This document shows, piece by piece, positions 1 to 7,798 of a stretch of 64,000 nucleotides of DNA; position 1 is the first letter of the stretch; each line of letters begins with the position of its first letter. Made by a program: the position numbers and the translations under genes. This DNA comes from JAAFIP01 sp963775085 (lineage in GTDB: Bacteria > Pseudomonadota > Gammaproteobacteria > Burkholderiales > Burkholderiaceae_C): assembly GCA_963775085.1 (NCBI GenBank), contig CAVZHO010000003.1, positions 124,001 to 188,000 on the forward strand, read 5' to 3'. The notes beneath the pieces were generated by a model that had not been told where the DNA came from, ran no database searches, and saw nothing but the letters and a program-made list of their open reading frames with translations.

Positions 1-441
1 CAGTTTGTGGGCGACGGTATGCTGTGCGTGTTTGTTGACGCGGGCGACACCCTGTCGGTCAACCATGGTCTGCGGGCCGTACGCGCTGCCGTGGGCTTGA
101 CCGATGCCACGCGCCGCCTGGATACGTATGTAAGTCAGCATTTTTCTGACCGCAACTTGCCCCCCTTTGCCCTGAGCATTGCGCTGCACAGTGGCCCCGT
201 GGCGTTTGCCAAACTCGATGGCATGTTTGGCAGCACGGGCCAGACCACGCCCGTGGGCGATACGGTATCGTTGGCCCTCAAACTCTTTGGTGGACAACCA
301 CGCCAGACCTGGGCCATCACCGCCACAGTGCAAACCGCCCGCCTGGTGACTGGAGCGGTACGCGTCGGCCAGCGCGCAATGATTGCCACACCAGGACGAC
401 ACATGCCCGTGGATGCCGTTGAAATCCTGGGTTTGATCTGA
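1..441 (+). CDS. Adenylate/guanylate cyclase-type protein, 3' part
   Basis: The reading frame is open from base 1, so the gene starts upstream of the window. The visible 146 residues begin with QFVGDGMLCVF. This matches the core of class III nucleotide cyclase catalytic domains, where an FxGDxxxxxF stretch carries a metal-binding aspartate. Later segments (SIALHSGPV, GDTVSLALKL) fit the same fold. The product would be a cytoplasmic or membrane-anchored cyclase, or a degenerate cyclase-homology domain; substrate specificity cannot be told from this fragment. The stop codon overlaps the start of the sensor kinase gene (TGATG), so the two are probably co-translated and may act in one signalling pathway. 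Confidence 0.7.
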   Translation, partial: QFVGDGMLCVFVDAGDTLSVNHGLRAVRAAVGLTDATRRLDTYVSQHFSDRNLPPFALSIALHSGPVAFAKLDGMFGSTGQTTPVGDTVSLALKLFGGQPRQTWAITATVQTARLVTGAVRVGQRAMIATPGRHMPVDAVEILGLI

Positions 442-3400
442 TGCCGTCAAACCTCAAAGCAAGCAGCGATTTTGCAGATTTGGCCGACAGCAAGCCTGTG
501 CGTACCTGGTCGCTGCGCACGGTCCTGGTCACCAGCCTGCTGCTGTTCTCCCTGATTCCTGCGGCGGTTGTAGGTGGCCTGATGTACCGAAGCAATCTGC
601 AAAGTGTGGAAGTACTGTCTGACAAAATTGTGCAGGACGTAGCCTACCGCGTACAGACCGATACCGAAAACCACCTGATGCAGGTGCACTCGCTGATCAA
701 CGGTTTGCTGCTCGAGAAAGCCACCGAGGCGCAGATCGACAATGCCAAACGGTTGATCCTGCAGCCCGATGAGTTTGAACGTACGGCGTTTACTCTCACC
801 CGCATGTCGCCCAATGTGTCTTACCTTTACTTTGGCAGTGCCAAGGGCGAGTTTTATGGTGTCCAAAAAACGCTGGACGATCCTGAACAGCGGGCGGTGG
901 TGAACGTGTTGGCATTTGGCGACGACAGGCGGCGCTTTTTTTCGGCCACGCAGCCCGGTGATCGTACCCGCGAACTGCCACGAGAAACCAAACCCTACGA
1001 GCCCCGAGGCCGCCCTTGGTATATCGCCGCATCGGCAAAAAAAGGCCGGGTGTTTTCTACCGTGTACCCTTCAGCCTCGTCGGGCCAGTTGTTGATCACT
1101 CTGGCCCAGCCAGTGTATGAAAAAGATGGCAGTTTGTTGGGCATTTTTGCAGCTGATCTGTTTTTGAAGCGCCTGGCCGAACTGCTCCATACCCAAAAGA
1201 TCAGTAAAAGAGGAGCCGCTTTGCTGGTGGACGAACAGGGCTTTTTGGTCGCCACCTCAGCCAACGACGAGCTGTTTACCTCGGTAGACGGCAAGCTGGT
1301 GCGCCGAAAGCCCAGCGACAGTATCAACAGCACCATTCGGCTGGGCTATGCCGCCATAGCGCCGCTGCTGGACAAGCCCCAGGCTGGCGCAGATCAGCGC
1401 CCCTCACTTAACCAGCGGGTGCAAGTCGAAGGCGGTGAATCCCTGATTGCCGTCGTCAGCCCGTTTGGCGAGTCTTTGGGCTTGAAATGGACGCTCATGG
1501 TGGTCGCGCCCGAGGGTGATTTTGCGGAGGAAACCAGGCAGGCTATCAAAAGTGCTTCGCTGGTCATGTTATCGGTCCTGTTGGCTGGAGCGGTGCTGGC
1601 CGCCCTGTTTGCCTACAGTTTAAGCCACCGCTTTAGCCGCTTGACGCAAGCGGTGGAGCAGATGGGCCATGGCGTAAAGCCCACTGTGCAAGCCCATGCC
1701 AAGATTTCCGAAGTGCGCACCCTCTCCTTGGCCATGCGCCACAGCTTTGAAGAGCTGGAGCGCCACCGCATAGAAATTGATGCGCACGCGCTCGCCCTGG
1801 CCGATGCCAACGAGAACCTGGAAACCCGCGTTGCCCAACGCACCACGGAGCTGGAGGCCTCGCGCGAAGAGGCGCTGTCCGCCGCCCGTGCCAAAGCTTC
1901 CTTTTTGGCCACCATGAGCCACGAGATCCGCACCCCGCTGAACGGCGTGGTCGGCATGACCACCCTGCTGGCCGACACACCGCTGAGCCACGAACAGCGG
2001 GACTATGTGCACACCATGCGCGTGTCCAGCGACCAACTGCTGGGCGTGATCAACGACATCCTGGATTTCTCCAAAATCGAGTCCGGCAAGCTGGAGCTGG
2101 AAAAAGAGCCGCTCAGCGTGCAGGCCATTGTTGAAGAAGCCTGCGACATTGCGGCCCCACGTGCCCGTGAAAAGGGCCTGGAGCTGTTGGTCGACATGGG
2201 CGATCAGGTGCCCACCTGGGTGCGCGGCGACACCACGCGCCTGCGCCAGGTGCTGCTCAACTACATCAACAACGCCATTAAGTTTACCGACGCTGGCCAA
2301 GTGGTGGTCAGCGCCCATGTACAACAAGACTTTGAGCCAGGCCAAGACGCGTTGTTGCAGTTCAGGGTGAAAGACACGGGCATTGGCATACCACTGGACC
2401 GCCAGTCGGCCCTGTTCCAGTCCTTCATGCAGGTTGACACCTCGACTACCCGCAAATACGGGGGCACCGGTCTGGGCTTGGCGATTTGCAAGCGCCTGGC
2501 GCAGCTGATGGGCGGCGAAGTGGGGGTGGACTCTGCCCCCGCAGCAGGCTCGACCTTTTGGTTCAGTGCGCGCCTGGGTTACTGCGACACTCCCGAGCAT
2601 TCCGCCTCGTCCCTCATCGAGCTGGCCAGCCTGAACGGCAAACACGCCGTGCTGATTGACGACACGCCACTGAACCTGCGCATCCTGGACAAACAACTCA
2701 AGCGCTGGGGCATGCATACCGTACAGTTTGAGCGTGCCCAACCCGCCCTCGACTGGCTGGCCGCCCACTCCACCGACATCGTCATTACCGATATGCACAT
2801 GCCGGAGATGGATGGCCAAAGCTTTGCCAACACCCTGCACGCACGTCAGGCGGCCACACCCATCGTGCTGCTGACCTCGGGTACCATGCCGGTGGGGGGC
2901 GATGCCAAGGTGTTTGAAGCCCGCCTGCTCAAGCCCTACCGCCAGTCGCAGTTTTTTAATACCCTCACCCGCATCATCACCGGACAGGCACAGGCCAGGC
3001 CGGTGGTTGAAGAAGTGGCGGTAGCCACTAAAAACATGCGCATCCTGGTGGCGGACGACAACGCCATCAACCTTAAAGTGGCCCAGGCCATGCTCACGCG
3101 GTTAGGGTACGAAAGCGCCATTGCACTGAACGGGCGTGAGGCGGTAGACATGGTCTCGCATGCGCTGCAACCCGGCTCCATACCCTACGCGGCGATTTTG
3201 ATGGATGCCAACATGCCCGTGATGGACGGCTTAGAGGCCGCTCGCCTGGTGCTGGCCAACCATGGCCGCGCCGCGCCATCCATCATTGCGCTCACGGCCT
3301 CGGTATTGGAAGAAGACCGCCAGCGCTGCCTGGACGCAGGCATGCAAGGCTTTTTGCCCAAGCCGCTGCGCCTGGACGAACTGGCCGAAGCGCTGGAGCG

Positions 3401-3863
3401 TTTTGCCAAGGTACCAACCCAAAGGCAGATGGACGGGCTATCCAATACTACTGAAAATATAGCTAATAACGCCCTGGCGACAGGGACTAGCGGCATAAAT
3501 TCAGGTGTAAATGCACTCCCGCTCATGGACTGGAGCCGCCTCAAGCAATTTAAAGAGTTTGATGACGATCAGGGCAGCATGACGCGCGAGGTGATTGCCC
3601 TGTTCATTGCCGATGCCCCCACCCGCGTGCGCGACATCCAGGCTGCCGCCCTGGCCTATGACGCGCCCGCCCTGCACCATGCGGCGCATGCCCTCAAGGG
3701 CGCGGCATCCAATATCGGCGCAGCCGCGTTGACAGAGGCCTGCTTTGTCCTGGAGCAAGCCTGCCTGCTTTCGGCATGGCCGCCCGATACGGCCAGCCAG
3801 GTGCTGCAACTGTCGGAGCTGGCCAAGCAAACGGGCGAAGCACTGCGTAGCTGGACGTTGTAA
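441..3863 (+). CDS. Hybrid sensor histidine kinase (Cache-HAMP-HisKA-HATPase-REC-REC-Hpt)
   Basis: 1140 residues. A membrane helix at about 28-48 and another at about 372-393 bracket a periplasmic Cache-like sensor domain. A HAMP linker and coiled coil follow. The H-box SHEIRTPLNG has its phosphorylatable His at about 494, and the ATPase domain shows DTGIGI and GGTGLGLAI. Two receiver domains have acceptor aspartates at about D784 (TDMHMPEMDG) and D922 (MDANMPVMDG). A C-terminal Hpt domain has H1083 in AHALKGAASN. The full His-Asp-His relay is therefore in one protein; an output regulator is not in view. A dispersed-repeat copy (3444-3494) encodes the low-complexity linker between the second receiver and Hpt. 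The gene is coupled to the upstream cyclase gene by a one-base overlap. Confidence 0.93.
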   Translation: MPSNLKASSDFADLADSKPVRTWSLRTVLVTSLLLFSLIPAAVVGGLMYRSNLQSVEVLSDKIVQDVAYRVQTDTENHLMQVHSLINGLLLEKATEAQIDNAKRLILQPDEFERTAFTLTRMSPNVSYLYFGSAKGEFYGVQKTLDDPEQRAVVNVLAFGDDRRRFFSATQPGDRTRELPRETKPYEPRGRPWYIAASAKKGRVFSTVYPSASSGQLLITLAQPVYEKDGSLLGIFAADLFLKRLAELLHTQKISKRGAALLVDEQGFLVATSANDELFTSVDGKLVRRKPSDSINSTIRLGYAAIAPLLDKPQAGADQRPSLNQRVQVEGGESLIAVVSPFGESLGLKWTLMVVAPEGDFAEETRQAIKSASLVMLSVLLAGAVLAALFAYSLSHRFSRLTQAVEQMGHGVKPTVQAHAKISEVRTLSLAMRHSFEELERHRIEIDAHALALADANENLETRVAQRTTELEASREEALSAARAKASFLATMSHEIRTPLNGVVGMTTLLADTPLSHEQRDYVHTMRVSSDQLLGVINDILDFSKIESGKLELEKEPLSVQAIVEEACDIAAPRAREKGLELLVDMGDQVPTWVRGDTTRLRQVLLNYINNAIKFTDAGQVVVSAHVQQDFEPGQDALLQFRVKDTGIGIPLDRQSALFQSFMQVDTSTTRKYGGTGLGLAICKRLAQLMGGEVGVDSAPAAGSTFWFSARLGYCDTPEHSASSLIELASLNGKHAVLIDDTPLNLRILDKQLKRWGMHTVQFERAQPALDWLAAHSTDIVITDMHMPEMDGQSFANTLHARQAATPIVLLTSGTMPVGGDAKVFEARLLKPYRQSQFFNTLTRIITGQAQARPVVEEVAVATKNMRILVADDNAINLKVAQAMLTRLGYESAIALNGREAVDMVSHALQPGSIPYAAILMDANMPVMDGLEAARLVLANHGRAAPSIIALTASVLEEDRQRCLDAGMQGFLPKPLRLDELAEALERFAKVPTQRQMDGLSNTTENIANNALATGTSGINSGVNALPLMDWSRLKQFKEFDDDQGSMTREVIALFIADAPTRVRDIQAAALAYDAPALHHAAHALKGAASNIGAAALTEACFVLEQACLLSAWPPDTASQVLQLSELAKQTGEALRSWTL
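3444..3494 (+). repeat. Dispersed TAGCTGCTTACG-family repeat, in frame in sensor kinase
   Basis: The copy reads TATAGCT, a short variable part, then ACGCCCTGGCGACAGGGAC and TAGCGGC. This is the family's second half (CGACAAGGACTAGAGG type). It is translated as kinase residues about 1001-1018, in the linker between REC2 and Hpt. Confidence 0.7.
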
Positions 3864-3870
3864 GTCAGCT

Positions 3871-4713
3871 TCAGCTTGCTGCCGTGGCCAGGCTTTCGTA
3901 ATACGGCGTAAAGTCCGGCGCAGTCAGGGCCAGCAGGGCGGTAAATCCGTCAATCACAAAATACTGCGCCTGGTAGCTGTCAATTTTGTAGGGCGCTGCC
4001 ATGCAGCGCAGCAGATCCGCAGGGGTTTGCAGTGCCACGCGCGCCGGCACGGGCGAGGTGACACTGTAGGCCAACTCGCCCGCGCTGCTCAACAGGCCCG
4101 CACCATAGGCACGCAGGGCATCCCCCTCACGCAGCAAACCAAACTCAATCGTGTACCAGTACAGGCGCGACAGCATCTCTACGGCACCGTGGATTTGCGC
4201 CGGGCCATGCTCCAGTGCATGGGCCTTCAAGGCTCCCGCCCCGTAGGCCTGCAGATGGTTGGCGTAACTCGGGTCAAACAGCAGCGGCACATGGCCAAAC
4301 AGGTCGTGAAAGACATCGGGTTCCACAATGTAGTCCAGCTCCTGCGGCGTGCGAATCCAGTCGGTTACCGGGAATTGGCGGTGGGCCAGCAGGGTGAAAA
4401 ACGGCACCTCTGGTATCAGGCCCGGCACTGCCACTATCTGCCAGCCGGTAGCAGGCAACAGACGCGCGTTGATGTCTTCAAAACGGGGGATTTTGTGTGC
4501 ATCGCCTAACTGCGGCAGCGCCCGGATAAACGCCTCGCAGGCCAAGCCCGGTAGCAGTGCGGACTGGCGCTTGAACAGGTGCGCGTAGAGGGCGTGGTTC
4601 TCTGCCGTGTAGCCCGCGTAGTTTTGATCGCAGGTGTAGTCGTCCCGCGCACGGCCGTAGTCGCCGCGCGGCGGACGCGCTGACTGGCCATAGATGACGG
4701 GCTTGACTGCCAT
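3871..4713 (-). CDS. phhA: Phenylalanine 4-monooxygenase
   Basis: 280 residues, the usual size of a bacterial single-domain aromatic amino acid hydroxylase. It converts phenylalanine to tyrosine using tetrahydrobiopterin, O2 and non-haem iron. The iron ligands are visible as H136 and H141 in EPDVFHDLFGHVP and E190 in YWYTIEFGL. The ATG abuts the hpd stop codon (TGAATG), so the genes form a two-gene operon that funnels phenylalanine into tyrosine catabolism. No pterin dehydratase (phhB) gene is adjacent. The large plus-strand ORFs across this gene are antisense shadows. Confidence 0.95.
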   Translation of the reverse strand: MAVKPVIYGQSARPPRGDYGRARDDYTCDQNYAGYTAENHALYAHLFKRQSALLPGLACEAFIRALPQLGDAHKIPRFEDINARLLPATGWQIVAVPGLIPEVPFFTLLAHRQFPVTDWIRTPQELDYIVEPDVFHDLFGHVPLLFDPSYANHLQAYGAGALKAHALEHGPAQIHGAVEMLSRLYWYTIEFGLLREGDALRAYGAGLLSSAGELAYSVTSPVPARVALQTPADLLRCMAAPYKIDSYQAQYFVIDGFTALLALTAPDFTPYYESLATAAS

Positions 4714-5835
4714 TCAGACCTTGTGCAACACGCCCCGGCGCATTTGGTCCAGCTCAATCGACTCAAACAGCGCCTTGAAGTTGCCTTCGCCAAAGCCGTC
4801 ATCGCCCTTGCGCTGGATAAACTCAAAAAAGATCGGCCCCAACTGGTTCTCACTGAAAATTTGTAGCAGCAGCGCACCCGCCTTGCCGTCCACCAGAATC
4901 CTGCGTTTTTTTAGCTCCGCCACATTCTCGCCATGGCCGGGGATGCGCTGGTCAATCAGCTCGTAGTAGGTGTCTATCGTGTCCAGCAGCTTCACCCCCC
5001 TGGCACGCATCGCGTCTACGGTGGCCGGCAGGTGGGCAGAGCCCAGCGCGATGTGCTGGATGCCCTCGCCATGGTATTTGTCCAGGTACTCCTGGATTTG
5101 CCCGGCCTTCTCGTTACCCTCTTCGTTGATCGGGATGCGGATCTGCCCGCAGGGGCTGGTCATGGCCTTGCTTTTCACGCCCGTCACCTGGCCCTCGATG
5201 TCAAAGTAGCGAATCTCCTTGAAGTTGAACAGCCGCTCGTAAAAGCCCGCCCACTCGTCCATGCGCCCCCGGTGCACGTTGTGCGTCAGGTGGTCGATAT
5301 ACGTCAGGCCATGTCCCACGGGGTTCAGGTCGGCGGCGGTAATACCCGGCAGCGGCGCAAAGTCCACGTCATAAAAGCTGATATCGCCCAGCGCCGGGGC
5401 TTGCAAGGTGCCGGTTGCATCTGGCACCGCGTTCTTGCCCCGCCATTTGTCCACCAGGTAAATCAGCGAATCGCCAATGCCCTTGATGGCCGGAATATTC
5501 AGCTCCCCTGGCCCTGCCTGGTCGGCGTAGCCCCAGGCCCCCAGCGCCTTGGCTCGCTCATAGGCCGCCTTGGCATCTTGCACCCTGAAAGCAATCGCGC
5601 AGATGGACGGCCCGTGCTGGCGGGCAAAGCGCTGTGCAAAACTGTCCGGCTCGGCGTTGACAATAAAGTTGATGCCGCCCTGGCGGTACAGCGTCACGTT
5701 CTTATGCCGATGCCTGGCAATCGGCTTGAAGCCCATACGCTCAAACACGGCTCCAAGAGCCTGCGGGTCGGGGGCGGCGTATTCGATAAATTCAAAACCC
5801 GCCGTGCCCATCGGGTTGTCCCAAACAGTTGTCAT
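4714..5835 (-). CDS. hpd: 4-hydroxyphenylpyruvate dioxygenase
   Basis: 373 residues when started at MTTVWDNPMG. This ATG (5833-5835) has an AAAGGA ribosome-binding site at good spacing. Upstream in-frame ATGs would add an unconserved tail of about 38 residues, so I chose the shorter form. The enzyme turns 4-hydroxyphenylpyruvate into homogentisate with Fe(II) and O2. Two vicinal-oxygen-chelate modules are visible. Likely iron ligands lie in YIDHLTHNV, GIQHIALGSAH and the C-terminal LLQIFSENQLGPIFFEFI segment. It lies directly upstream of phhA. Downstream homogentisate genes are not in the window. Confidence 0.95.
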   Translation of the reverse strand: MTTVWDNPMGTAGFEFIEYAAPDPQALGAVFERMGFKPIARHRHKNVTLYRQGGINFIVNAEPDSFAQRFARQHGPSICAIAFRVQDAKAAYERAKALGAWGYADQAGPGELNIPAIKGIGDSLIYLVDKWRGKNAVPDATGTLQAPALGDISFYDVDFAPLPGITAADLNPVGHGLTYIDHLTHNVHRGRMDEWAGFYERLFNFKEIRYFDIEGQVTGVKSKAMTSPCGQIRIPINEEGNEKAGQIQEYLDKYHGEGIQHIALGSAHLPATVDAMRARGVKLLDTIDTYYELIDQRIPGHGENVAELKKRRILVDGKAGALLLQIFSENQLGPIFFEFIQRKGDDGFGEGNFKALFESIELDQMRRGVLHKV

Positions 5836-5950
5836 GCGCCTGTCCTTTACCGGGTGAAGTTGCGGTTGCATTGCGACCACCTCCACTGTACTACTAGCGC
5901 GCCACATGCACATTCGCATCACTGGTTGAGGTATGTAATCACTATACATT

Positions 5951-5990
5951 CAGTAGCTGCTTAGGTCCATGCGACAAGGACTACAACCAT
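5951..5990 (+). repeat. Dispersed TAGCTGCTTACG-family repeat (intergenic)
   Basis: Reads CAGTAGCTGCTTAGGTCC, then GCGACAAGGACTA. It lies between the divergent hpd and GNAT genes. The rest of the 250-bp gap holds AT-rich promoter DNA and the palindrome at 6052-6077. Confidence 0.75.
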
Positions 5991-6051
5991 AAATTGCCCC
6001 CTAAAAAGCGTTACCCGCACACTTAGAAGGCCCAATCTAACAAAACACTTG

Positions 6052-6077
6052 CATGATACGGGTAAACCCGTATCATG
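6052..6077. promoter_or_regulatory. Perfect 26-bp palindrome, putative operator
   Basis: Arms CATGATACGGGT and its exact complement flank a two-base AA centre. The palindrome ends 8 bp before the chosen ATG of the GNAT gene. It could be a repressor site, or a hairpin in the leader RNA that hides the ribosome-binding site. The cognate regulator is unknown. Confidence 0.6.
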
Positions 6078-6085
6078 AGCCAATA

Positions 6086-6853
6086 ATGGATTCAAAAGCA
6101 CTTATCCAGGCCACCTTGGGCGCAGGCCGGGAGTTTTTTCAGGCACCGCCTAACTATGTTGATATGCCTGATGCGCCGCAAAAGCGAGCACTTCCTTACG
6201 TGGTGCCGATCCGGGCGCTCAGCCCGCGCCACCGCGAGCGCATCACGCAGCATCTGCTGGCGCTAGAGCCCCAAGACCGCTATCTGCGTTTTGGCTACGC
6301 CGCGCAAGATGCCCATATCCGTGGCTACGTGAACCACCTGAACTTTGCGCGGGACGAGATTTATGGCATCTTTAACCGCGCCCTCAGCCTGCTGGCCGTG
6401 GCGCACCTGGCCATCTCAGCCGAGCCGACCTGCCTGAACTGCGCCGAATTTGGCGTGTCGGTGCACCACGATGCGCGCGGCAAGGGTTACGGCAGCCTGC
6501 TGTTTGGCCGCGCCATGACGCACGCCCGCAACGAAGGCGTGGACATGATGTTTATCCACGCCCTGAGCGAAAATGCCGCCATGCTCAAAATAGCCACCAA
6601 CGCGGGCGCGCGGGTCGAGCGCCACGGCGGCGAGAGCGAGGCCTATCTGGCGCTGCCGCCCGCCACGCTGGACAGCCGCCTGTCCGAGGCGGTAGATGAC
6701 AGGGTGGGCGAGCTGGACTTTCAGTTTAAATGGCAGGCCAAGCGCTTTTGGCAGTGGCTGGCGCAGGTGCAGGGCCTACGCCAGGGTGCGCGCGATGCGC
6801 GCGACCCGTCCGCCAATAAGCTGGGAGCAGGGCCGCCAAATCGGCTATCCTAG
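6086..6853 (+). CDS. GNAT-family N-acetyltransferase
   Basis: About 255 residues from ATG 6086. An alternative ATG at 6053 lies inside the palindrome, so I consider it less likely. The acetyl-CoA-binding motif region of GCN5-related acetyltransferases is seen as FGVSVHHDARGKGYGSLLFG. It is followed by the typical ENAAMLKIATNAGA segment, where a returning strand and helix complete the fold. The C-terminal 60 residues are charged and have no clear domain. The substrate is unknown. The gene stands alone behind a palindromic control element and ahead of corC. Confidence 0.75.
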   Translation: MDSKALIQATLGAGREFFQAPPNYVDMPDAPQKRALPYVVPIRALSPRHRERITQHLLALEPQDRYLRFGYAAQDAHIRGYVNHLNFARDEIYGIFNRALSLLAVAHLAISAEPTCLNCAEFGVSVHHDARGKGYGSLLFGRAMTHARNEGVDMMFIHALSENAAMLKIATNAGARVERHGGESEAYLALPPATLDSRLSEAVDDRVGELDFQFKWQAKRFWQWLAQVQGLRQGARDARDPSANKLGAGPPNRLS

Positions 6854-6880
6854 AGGGCTGTTCAACCACCACCCCCGCCA

Positions 6881-7798
6881 GTGTCCGACCCCCACCCCAG
6901 CGCACACGCGCCGCTCCTCCCCAGATTTGCCGGTAACGGCCAAACCGCGCATAAGTCTGCTGAGAAGCCGGCCGACAAGCGCGGCTTTTTGCAAAAACTC
7001 GCCGAGCTGTTGCATCCCGGCCCCGACAGCAAAGACGAGCTGATCGAAACCCTGGCCGAAGCGCAGGACAACCACATCATCAACGCCGAGAGCCGCGCCA
7101 TGCTGGAGGGCGTGATCCACATGGCCGACATGACGGCGGGCGACGTGATGGTGGCCGCCCCGCGCATGGACACCGTCAACATCGACGCGCCACCCGACGA
7201 GCTGATGCATGCCATCATCGACACCGCGCACTCGCGCTTTCCGGTGTACGAGAAAGACCGCGAGAACATCATTGGCATCCTGATGGCCAAAGACCTGCTC
7301 AAGCTGCAACGCGCGCCCGAGCTCAATTTGCGCGCCCTCTTGCGCCCGGCGGTCTTTGTACCCGAGAGCAAGGGCCTGAACGACCTGCTGCGCGAGTTCC
7401 GAGGCAACCGCAACCACCTGGCCATCGTTATCGACGAGTTTGGCCGTACGGCAGGCCTGATCACCATCGAAGACGTGCTGGAGCAAATTGTTGGCGAAAT
7501 AGAAGACGAGTTTGACGATGTAGACGACGCCGGTGACATCTACGCCCTGGCCGACAAAACCTACCGCGTCAGTGGCGACACGGCGGTAGAACGCGTGAAC
7601 GAATCCTTTGGCGTGACGATTGCCGCACACGACGCAGAAACCTTTGACACCATCGGCGGCCTGATCGCCCATGAAATGGGCCATGTGCCCAAACGCGGCG
7701 AGCGTTGCGTGCTGGCGGGCCTGAACTTTACGGTGCTGCACACCAAGGGCGGCGCGGTGAAATGGTTCAGGGTGTCGCCGGTGGAGGCCAAGGCTTGA
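6881..7798 (+). CDS. corC: CBS-pair / CorC_HlyC domain protein (CorC family)
   Basis: 305 residues with a GTG start. The N-terminal segment is followed by two CBS motifs (MTAGDVMVAAPRMDTV and LLRPAVFVPESKGLNDLL). A C-terminal CorC_HlyC domain includes DEFGRTAGLITIEDVLEQIV and VSGDTAVERVNESFG. The family is associated with magnesium/cobalt efflux and with membrane-lipid homeostasis. It is directly upstream of lnt with a TTGA overlap, the same order (ybeX-lnt) as in many proteobacteria, so co-transcription is likely. Confidence 0.9.
   Translation: MSDPHPSAHAPLLPRFAGNGQTAHKSAEKPADKRGFLQKLAELLHPGPDSKDELIETLAEAQDNHIINAESRAMLEGVIHMADMTAGDVMVAAPRMDTVNIDAPPDELMHAIIDTAHSRFPVYEKDRENIIGILMAKDLLKLQRAPELNLRALLRPAVFVPESKGLNDLLREFRGNRNHLAIVIDEFGRTAGLITIEDVLEQIVGEIEDEFDDVDDAGDIYALADKTYRVSGDTAVERVNESFGVTIAAHDAETFDTIGGLIAHEMGHVPKRGERCVLAGLNFTVLHTKGGAVKWFRVSPVEAKA

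Noticed and set aside
1620..2840. 406-codon minus-strand ORF across the sensor kinase
   Set aside because: Antisense to the kinase core with conserved motifs on the other strand; GC-rich DNA often leaves such frames open.
4933..5964. 343-codon plus-strand ORF across hpd
   Set aside because: Exact antisense of hpd; composition is that of a shadow frame and no ribosome-binding site or family resemblance is seen.
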